The notes beneath the pieces were generated by a model. It was given only the letters and a program-made list of their open reading frames with translations. It did no database searches and was not told the origin of the DNA. Source: Gracilibacillus boraciitolerans JCM 21714 (GTDB taxonomy: Bacteria > Bacillota > Bacilli > Bacillales > Amphibacillaceae). From it: a DNA stretch of 64,000 nucleotides. This document shows positions 57,794 to 64,000 of the stretch, piece after piece. The translations under genes were made by a program, and so were the position numbers. Each line of letters opens with the position of its first letter. Position 1 is the stretch's first letter. The stretch is taken from positions 434,001-498,000 of the forward strand of contig NZ_BAVS01000001.1 of NCBI RefSeq assembly GCF_000521485.1. Reading direction: 5' to 3'.

Positions 57794-58677
57794 TTAATAC
57801 CTCGGCTTTCTATTTTTAATTTCTTCTGCAAATTGCACATAATTATCATAACGTTCTTTCAATATTTCTCCATTAACTAATGCTTGCTTTACAGCACATT
57901 TTGGTTCTTGTATATGCATACAACCCCTGAACTTACAATCATTCTGCAGCACGGCAAATTCTGGATAATATTGCGGTAAATTTTCTAATTGTATCTCCTT
58001 AAAGTCCAAGGAACTAAAACCCGGCGTATCCGCAACCAAACCACTTTCAAAAGGAATTAACTCCACATGTCTAGTAGTATGTTTACCTCTGCCAAGGCTT
58101 GCTGAAATATCATCCGTTTCCAGATTCAGTCCAGGTACAATTTGGTTTAATATCGATGTCTTTCCTACACCTGATTGTCCCGCAAATACGGAAACTTTAT
58201 CATTCAGATGAATAGACAATTGAGCAATCATTTCATTATCCTTTGTCGATAAAAATTCTATAGAATAACCGATTTGCTGATAATAGGTTAACTTTTCTTT
58301 AACGGACTTAGCTTCCACCTCTGTGAGTAAATCCATTTTTGTGAAAAATAGTAAAGGTTGAATCGCTTTGGACTCCACTAACACAAGAAACTTATCCAAA
58401 AGATTCACGCTAAGATTGGGTTCCTTTACTGACGTCACGATAATAGCTTGATCAACATTAGCTATCGGTGGTCTTGTCAATTGATTATCTCTTTCATCAA
58501 CTGAAATTATATATCCTTCTTTTATATCCTGATATTCGAATTCTACTTGATCGCCAACTAGAGGAGTAATTTTTTTTTGACGAAAAACTCCCCCCTTCCA
58601 CGACATTGTATAAGCTCGCCTTCAAATTCTACATAATAAAATCCACTAAGAGCTTTTACAATTCTACCTTTTGGCAT
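57794..58677 (-). pseudogene. rsgA: RsgA (CpgA), ribosome small-subunit GTPase, frameshifted near the N terminus
   Basis: A circularly permuted GTPase that checks 30S maturation. The ATG at 58677 gives MPKGRIVKALSGFYYVEFEG and ELIQCRGRG, then derails. At 58590-58595 the coding strand has six G; four would give CRGRGVFRQKKITPLVGDQV and enter the main frame, with G4 (LLFFTKMDLLT), G1 (VFAGQSGVGKTSILNQIVPG), G3 (ADTPGFSS) and the zinc site CKFRGCMHIQEPKCAV. The main frame alone lacks the first strand of the OB fold. A G4 run at 57924-57927 in the zinc site is normal. Confidence 0.9.
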
Positions 58678-60678
58678 TTACTCACCCTCTGCATCTTTAT
58701 AGGTTACTGTTTCTTCAATAATAAGTTCATCATCTCTTATCACCTTATATGTTGCCTCTTCATCAGGTGCAATCGTCAGTTGAATCGTGAATGACGTGTC
58801 TTCCGTTATTAATTCTACTTCTTGGTATAACTCTGATATCTGATTATTCATATCTTCCACATAAATACTAACTTCCTGTGGCTCAGGTTCACTTCCATCT
58901 TCTGTTGGCTGCTTAGTATACGGTACATTAAATGATTCATCATGAGTTATCTGTGTTTTCGGTTCTGGACCGGTTGAGACCGTAAGCGTAACAAGATCGC
59001 CTTTTTCAAGCTGCTGATTTGCTGATGGAGACTGGTCAATGACATATTCCTCTTCCACTTCTGCATCATGCTCTTTTTTAATATCTACTTTTAAATCATT
59101 TTCCTCTAAATATTTTGTTGCCTCATCTATATGAAGGCCGACTAATCGATTTAATGTCACTTGTTCTGGCCCTTTGCTAATTTCAAAGATAACATTCGTA
59201 TCTCTTGGAACTACTTCCGTTCCAGGAGATGGTTGATATTGAGCGATTATCTCTCCAACAGGTTGATCGGAAAATTCTTCGTAAAATTTAACATCATTAA
59301 AACCTTGTTCTTTTAAAAATGCTTCAATCCGTTGATAATCATTACCAACATAATCCTCAAATACGATTTTTTCAGGTCCTAAACTGACAAAAACAGTGAT
59401 ATCTTTATTTTCTTTCACTGTTTGATTTGCACCGGGGGGGTTAGTATCTATTACATGATCCGCTTCAACTTCTTCGTTATATTCTTCTTTTTTGGTAACT
59501 GTCAGATTAAGATCTGTTAATTCCCTCAAAGCATCTTCATAACTATAACCCGCTAAATCGGGAATTTTTACATCTTTCGGTTGAAACAAGCCTGGCAAAA
59601 TAAACAGTGCTATTAAAATAGCTCCAAATAGGATGATAAACAAACTCGTTACCCATACAAACGTTTTTTTGCGCTTCTTTTTCTTCTTTTCTTTCAGTTC
59701 ATCACTATTATTATCACTAACTGCAGATTTCATAATCGTAGCTTGATCAATTGCAGCTGTATTCGATAAATCGTTATCGTCTGTCATAATTGGAATTGCT
59801 TTGGTAATGGTACCATCTGCTTCAGGATCTTCATATTTAGCAACATGTAATTGGCTTGGATCTAAGGAATGAGTTAATTCATCTTCCATTTCAAAAACGG
59901 ACTGATAACGATGAAAGGGATCTTTTGTCGTTGATTTCAATACGATATTTTCTACTGATTGTGGAATTCGCGGATTAAATTCCTTGACAGATGGTGTCGC
60001 CGATTGTAAATGCTTTAAGGCAACAGAAACCGCCGATTGGCCTGAAAAGGGCAGATTGCCTGTCAATAACTCAAATAAGACAATCCCAAGTGAATAAATA
60101 TCGGATTTGCGATTTGCCTTTCCGCCACGCGCCTGTTCTGGTGATAAATAATGCACAGAACCTAATACTGAATTCGTCTGTGTCAAAGCTGTAGCACTCA
60201 AAGCTACTGCAATCCCAAAATCTGTCACCTTTACCTGACCATACGGGTCTATTAGTATGTTCTGTGGTTTAATATCACGATGAATCAATCCATTGTCGTG
60301 AGCATGCGAGATAGCAGAGGTTATTTGTGTCATAATATCGATGACTTCTTCCACTTCAATAGGGGGGGCATGTAATTGTATGTATTGTTTTAAGGTCATT
60401 CCATCCACATATTCCATAACCATATAATAAATCTGCTCTTCATCCCCTACATCATAAATACTCACAATATTTGGATGAGACAAACTTGTAGCTGCTTGTG
60501 CTTCACGATGAAACCTTATAATAAATTCATTATCATTTGCATATTCCAGCCGCAAAACTTTAATAGCAACTTGCCTCTTAAGAATCGTATCATTTCCCAG
60601 ATAAACATTTGCCATACCGCCGCCACCGATAAATTTAATGATCTCATAACGTTCGTTTAAAAGCTTGCCTTCTAACAC
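58678..60678 (-). CDS. prkC: PrkC, PASTA-domain Ser/Thr protein kinase
   Basis: A 666-residue membrane kinase. The cytoplasmic domain has GGGGMANVYLGND, the VAIK Lys, and the loop HRDIKPQNILIDPYGQVKVT DFGIA; a basic juxtamembrane stretch precedes the membrane segment (about residues 341-363), then three extracellular PASTA repeats that bind muropeptides and a C-terminal domain. It controls germination and stationary-phase functions. G/C tracts add one Pro each in LHAPPIEVEEVI (60362-60368) and TNPPGANQTVK (59434-59440). The GTG start overlaps the prpC stop. The pair prpC-prkC is standard. Confidence 0.95.
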   Translation of the reverse strand: MLEGKLLNERYEIIKFIGGGGMANVYLGNDTILKRQVAIKVLRLEYANDNEFIIRFHREAQAATSLSHPNIVSIYDVGDEEQIYYMVMEYVDGMTLKQYIQLHAPPIEVEEVIDIMTQITSAISHAHDNGLIHRDIKPQNILIDPYGQVKVTDFGIAVALSATALTQTNSVLGSVHYLSPEQARGGKANRKSDIYSLGIVLFELLTGNLPFSGQSAVSVALKHLQSATPSVKEFNPRIPQSVENIVLKSTTKDPFHRYQSVFEMEDELTHSLDPSQLHVAKYEDPEADGTITKAIPIMTDDNDLSNTAAIDQATIMKSAVSDNNSDELKEKKKKKRKKTFVWVTSLFIILFGAILIALFILPGLFQPKDVKIPDLAGYSYEDALRELTDLNLTVTKKEEYNEEVEADHVIDTNPPGANQTVKENKDITVFVSLGPEKIVFEDYVGNDYQRIEAFLKEQGFNDVKFYEEFSDQPVGEIIAQYQPSPGTEVVPRDTNVIFEISKGPEQVTLNRLVGLHIDEATKYLEENDLKVDIKKEHDAEVEEEYVIDQSPSANQQLEKGDLVTLTVSTGPEPKTQITHDESFNVPYTKQPTEDGSEPEPQEVSIYVEDMNNQISELYQEVELITEDTSFTIQLTIAPDEEATYKVIRDDELIIEETVTYKDAEGE

Positions 60679-61424
60679 TGAGATTCACCAACTTTCTCAT
60701 GATGTTCGACAACTGCCAAAGTGATATTATCTTCTCCACCACGATCATTAGCTAAATCTATTAAAATTTGCGTAATATCGTCAGCATTATTATCTCTTAT
60801 TAAGGCATGTAATTCTTGATCTGACACTTTATTTGATAAACCATCTGTACAAACTAACAATTGAGTAAACTCATCCCAATCTGTACTATAAATATCTGGA
60901 TCTAAATCGAGCTCCGTTCCTACTGCTTTTAAGATGACATTTCTTCTTGGATGCACTTTAGCATCTGCTTCTGAAAGCTGGCCAGTCCGGACTAATTCAC
61001 CAACAAGTGAATGATCTTCTGTCACTTGCTTCCACTTGGTTGAATTCAACATGTATGCCCTGCTATCACCGATATGAGCAATCACTAGATATTCTGATGT
61101 ACATATTGCTGCTACGACAGTTGTACCCATCCCCCCCACACAATCAAGATTTGTTTTTGCTTTATGATAAATATCGTTATTCACCTTACGAACAGTATCT
61201 TTTAACCATTTTTTAAGTTTCTCTCTTTCAAATGGAACCTTTAAATCCAGCCAATATTTTTCAAGGTATTCTATAGCCATTTTACTGGCAACATCACCTG
61301 CCTGATGTCCACCCATTCCATCTGCAACAATTGCTAAAATTGCCTCCTGTCGACAAAATACTGCTACTGCATCTTCATTTAATTCTCTTAATTTTCCCTT
61401 GTCCGATTGATAAACATACTTCAT
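60672..61424 (-). CDS. prpC: PrpC (Stp), PP2C-type protein phosphatase
   Basis: A 250-residue metal-dependent phosphatase that opposes PrkC. The metal-binding motifs are present: VADGMGGHQAGDVASKMAIE, VIAHIGDSRAYML, LVCTDGLSNKVSD and GGEDNITLAVVE. A G7 tract (61131-61137) gives DCVGGMGTTVVAAIC where relatives have a single Gly before Met-Gly-Thr-Thr. The ATG at 61424 follows AAGAGGTG. In B. subtilis rlmN precedes this gene; here rsmB does. Confidence 0.95.
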   Translation of the reverse strand: MKYVYQSDKGKLRELNEDAVAVFCRQEAILAIVADGMGGHQAGDVASKMAIEYLEKYWLDLKVPFEREKLKKWLKDTVRKVNNDIYHKAKTNLDCVGGMGTTVVAAICTSEYLVIAHIGDSRAYMLNSTKWKQVTEDHSLVGELVRTGQLSEADAKVHPRRNVILKAVGTELDLDPDIYSTDWDEFTQLLVCTDGLSNKVSDQELHALIRDNNADDITQILIDLANDRGGEDNITLAVVEHHEKVGESQC

Positions 61425-61448
61425 CAATTAAAACACCTCTTCTCCCAA

Positions 61449-62804
61449 TCAGCTAACCTTTATTAACTTTGTAATAAAAAATCCATCACTGTTCATATCC
61501 TGCGGAAAAATTTGCACACCAAATTCACTAATTCCAACACTATGTTTTAACAATTCTGGTAGCTCATCGAAAAAGAAAGGATCAACACGAAATGATTGAT
61601 TTTCTTTTAGAAATGTTTTGATCACTTCTTCATTTTCCTGTTTATCAACTGTACACGTACTATAAATTAATTTCCCTTCTTTTTTAAGCAGTGCTTGGAC
61701 ATGATTCAAAATATCTAATTGAATTAACGATAAATTTTTCATGTCCTGTTCATTTTTATTATATTTTATATCAGGCTTACTACGAAGCACACCTAAACCT
61801 GAACAAGGAGCATCTACCAAAATACGATCAAACGATGCATCTGAATGTTTATGTCGTAACTCTCTTGCATCGGACTGATCAGCATGGATAGATGACAATC
61901 CTAATGTATTAGCTTTCTGCTTGACTAAATTTACTTTTTTTTCATGCAGATCATAAGCATAAACAGCACCTGTGTTTTTCATTTTTTCCGCAATGTGTGT
62001 TGCCTTTCCACCAGGAGCACTGCAGGGATCCAATACATCCATTCCATCTGATAAATCCATGAGCTCTGCTACTAACATGGAACTCTCATCCTGAATCGTA
62101 AACAAAGCATTTTGAAAACTGCTGTGTTTCAGAATATTTCCCTTTTCAATAACAATACCTTGGCTGGAAACGCTTGACTTAGAAACTTCTAAACCATCCA
62201 TTCGCAAATTTTCAATTAATTCATCACGAGTAACACGCATTGGTTGAACTCTGACCGACATTTTTTTATGTGAGATATTCGTTTCACACATTTGTTCTGT
62301 AATATCTATACCATATTGATTAATCCAACGTTCGACCAACCAATAAGGATGACTGGTTTCAATACTGATTCGTTCAACCGGATCTTTAATTGCTCGATAA
62401 TCTGGAAAGCCATCTCTTTGAGCAGAACGCAAAATACCATTCACAAAATTCGCGACACCTTTATGTCCTTTTCTTTTTGCAATCTCAACGGATTCATGAA
62501 TAATGGCATGATCAGGAACTTTATCCAGATATTTCATCTGATAGAAGGATAAGATCAATAACCATTGGACCCATTTGTCGATTTTTTTCTTAGTTTGAAT
62601 GAATGAAGTTAGATCGTATTCAAGCGTTAATTTTCGTTGCAGTGTTCCATAGACAATCTCTGTTAATAATGCTCCATCTCTTGCATCAAGATCATGGTTT
62701 TTCAGAATTTGATCAATCAATAGATGACTATATCCACCCTGATCTCCAATTCTAATTAATAAATCGAGCGCTAGTTTTCTGACGTTGTTAGTTGATTTGT
62801 TCAT
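61449..62804 (-). CDS. rsmB: RsmB, 16S rRNA (cytosine-C5)-methyltransferase
   Basis: A 451-residue Sun-family enzyme that methylates C967 of 16S rRNA. It has an N-terminal NusB-like domain (RKLALDLLIRIGDQGGYSHL) and the methyltransferase domain with SAM motif DVLDPCSAPGGKATHIAEKM and the two catalytic cysteines (ILVDAPCSGLGVLRSK and IYSTCTVDKQENEE). Its ATG overlaps the fmt stop. It is complete and has no anomalous tract. Confidence 0.95.
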   Translation of the reverse strand: MNKSTNNVRKLALDLLIRIGDQGGYSHLLIDQILKNHDLDARDGALLTEIVYGTLQRKLTLEYDLTSFIQTKKKIDKWVQWLLILSFYQMKYLDKVPDHAIIHESVEIAKRKGHKGVANFVNGILRSAQRDGFPDYRAIKDPVERISIETSHPYWLVERWINQYGIDITEQMCETNISHKKMSVRVQPMRVTRDELIENLRMDGLEVSKSSVSSQGIVIEKGNILKHSSFQNALFTIQDESSMLVAELMDLSDGMDVLDPCSAPGGKATHIAEKMKNTGAVYAYDLHEKKVNLVKQKANTLGLSSIHADQSDARELRHKHSDASFDRILVDAPCSGLGVLRSKPDIKYNKNEQDMKNLSLIQLDILNHVQALLKKEGKLIYSTCTVDKQENEEVIKTFLKENQSFRVDPFFFDELPELLKHSVGISEFGVQIFPQDMNSDGFFITKLIKVS

Positions 62805-63741
62805 TCGCCTAGTCTCTCTCCTACTTTCATTTTACTACCAATTCCTCTAAGAAAATCTGAGAATAACATTTTTTTCTTTCCGGCAGGCTGTACAACTGTC
62901 AGTTTGATCAATATCTTATCACCTGTTGCTACACTTAGACCTTCTTCCTCTATCTCTACCACAGTTCCAGGTGAAGCAGAACTTTGTTTATTAGTTTTAA
63001 TCGCCTTGTAGACTTTGAACACTTTTCCTTGCCATGTTGTAAACGCCACTGGCCATGGATGTAAACCGCGAATATGATTGTACACTACCTGTTGTGACTG
63101 ACTCCAGTCGATCTTTTCCTGTTCACGTTTTATATTTGGGGGGGCAAAAGTTGCTAACTCTTCATTCTGTGCTGTTGCTCGTATTTCTCCAGAAAAAATC
63201 CCAGGAAGAGTGTCGATCAGTAAATCTGAGCCAACTACCGATAATTTATCATGTAATGTACCAACATCGTCTTTATCATCGATAACAATTTCATGTTGAC
63301 TTATTACATCTCCTGCATCCAATCTTTCCGCCATATACATAATCGATATCCCTGTTTTTTATGACCTTTTAATAGTGCATAATGAATTGGTGCTCCACCT
63401 CTTAAATGCGGCAATAAAGAAGCATGTACATTAATACAACCATAAACAGGTATATCTAACAATCCTTTTGGCAAAAGTTGTCCAAAAGCAGCCGTTACGA
63501 TTAGATCTGGATTTCTTTCTTCTATTTCCTGATAATTGTCCTTAATCTTTTCAGGCTGAAAAACTGGTATCGAGTATTTTTCTGCCGCTACCTTGACCGG
63601 AGGTGGAGAGAGAATTTTTTTTCTTCCCCGAGGACGATCAGGTTGTGTTACAACCAAATCTATATGATACCCTTCTTCTATCAACCTCTCTAATACTGGT
63701 ACGGCGAAATCTGGAGTCCCCATAAAAATAATTTTTTTCAT
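62801..63741 (-). pseudogene. fmt: Fmt, methionyl-tRNA formyltransferase, frameshifted
   Basis: Fmt formylates initiator Met-tRNA. The first frame starts [20 protein letters not shown] and contains the active-site stretch [20 protein letters not shown], then derails after LLKGHKK. A run of six A on the coding strand (63355-63360) should be seven, giving [20 protein letters not shown] and the second frame with the C-terminal tRNA-binding domain. A C7 tract (63138-63144) gives TFAPPNIKREQEKIDW; relatives have a single Pro. The def gene that usually precedes fmt is not between fmt and priA. Confidence 0.9.
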
Positions 63742-63754
63742 CGTAAAACCTCTC

Positions 63755-64000
63755 TTACATTAAGGAATATGGTTCAAAATCAACTTGTATCGTTAAATCA
63801 TGACGATAAATATCATCATGATAATGCTTTAGTATTCTACGCATGACTTCTCTTTGGTTCGGTTCATCCTTATATTTTACCATGCACTGATAACGATATC
63901 TATTATTTATGCGCACAATTGGCGAGGGTGTTGGTCCTAATACAGTCGCTTGAGCTGACAAATGTTTAAATAGCAGCTTACAAATCGTTTTTGTCACCTC
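63755..64000 (-). CDS. priA: PriA, primosomal replication-restart helicase (partial, C terminus)
   Basis: The last 80 or so residues of Pri[21 protein letters not shown] then MVKYKDEP, ending [11 protein letters not shown], matching the conserved PriA C terminus (VLGPxxSPIxRIxxRYRYQ). The gene runs off the right edge. PriA restarts stalled replication forks. It ends 14 bases before the fmt start, with no def gene between them. Confidence 0.9.
   Translation of the reverse strand, partial: EVTKTICKLLFKHLSAQATVLGPTPSPIVRINNRYRYQCMVKYKDEPNQREVMRRILKHYHDDIYRHDLTIQVDFEPYSLM

Noticed and set aside
543-63144. Phase-variable contingency loci as the explanation for all G/C runs
   Set aside because: The runs occur mostly in housekeeping genes, are predominantly in-frame, and hit invariant motifs; contingency loci favour surface genes and off-frame switching. 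Kept only as a minor alternative for the flagellar genes.

Overview
The window is a chromosomal segment of an AT-rich, endospore-forming Bacillaceae bacterium. The Bacillus subtilis ylo/ylq housekeeping block and the fla/che operon are colinear here, spoVM is present, and the proteins look like those of halophilic or alkaliphilic genera (Gracilibacillus-like; genus is inference). Almost everything lies on the minus strand. The only plus-strand genes are rpmB and a small DUF1128 gene. I see no phage, insertion sequence with a transposase, CRISPR array, rRNA or tRNA.

Read in the direction of transcription (high to low coordinates): priA (partial), fmt, rsmB, prpC, prkC, rsgA, rpe, thiN, spoVM; rpmB (plus strand); yloU, yloV/fakA, recG; fapR, plsX, fabD, fabG, acpP (fatty-acid and phospholipid synthesis); rnc; a DUF1128 gene (plus strand); smc, ftsY, ylxM, ffh, rpsP, khpA (chromosome condensation, SRP targeting, ribosome); ylqD, rimM, trmD, rplS; lepB, rbgA, rnhB, ylqG, ylqH; sucC, sucD; dprA, topA; xerC, hslV, hslU, codY. 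The fla/che operon follows: flgB, flgC, fliE to fliJ, motE-like ylxF, fliK, flgD, a TIGR02530-type gene, flgE, flbD/swrD, fliL, fliM, fliY, cheY, fliO/fliZ, fliP, fliQ, fliR, flhB, flhA, flhF, flhG and the start of cheB. Compared with B. subtilis, trmFO, def, rlmN and sdaAB/sdaAA are missing from their usual slots.

The dominant anomaly is in the base-level sequence. Runs of four or five G or C in conserved genes are repeatedly read as seven or eight. This adds one Gly or Pro to otherwise invariant motifs (TopA DREGE becomes DREGGE, PlsX DAMGGDHAP becomes [10 protein letters not shown], CheY AMGQQ becomes AMGGQQ). I count about 37 such in-frame cases. Nine further tracts have +1 or +2 and break or extend a frame (flhA, flhB twice, fliR, fliP, fliM, ffh, rnc, rsgA). 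A second set of one-base indels in A/T runs or short runs breaks flhG, dprA, smc, recG, yloV, fabD and fmt. Because essential genes are hit, the simplest reading is a sequencing or assembly artefact. The strong preference for +3 and the restriction to G/C tracts are unusual enough to check against raw reads. The broken genes are annotated over their reconstructed full spans.

Non-coding structure: nine intrinsic terminators plus one further hairpin, two near-identical SigA-type promoters (flgB and sucC), and a family of about 260-330 bp non-coding elements with AACTGCGAA...TTCGCAGTT inverted ends. The family has three copies plus one internally deleted relative.
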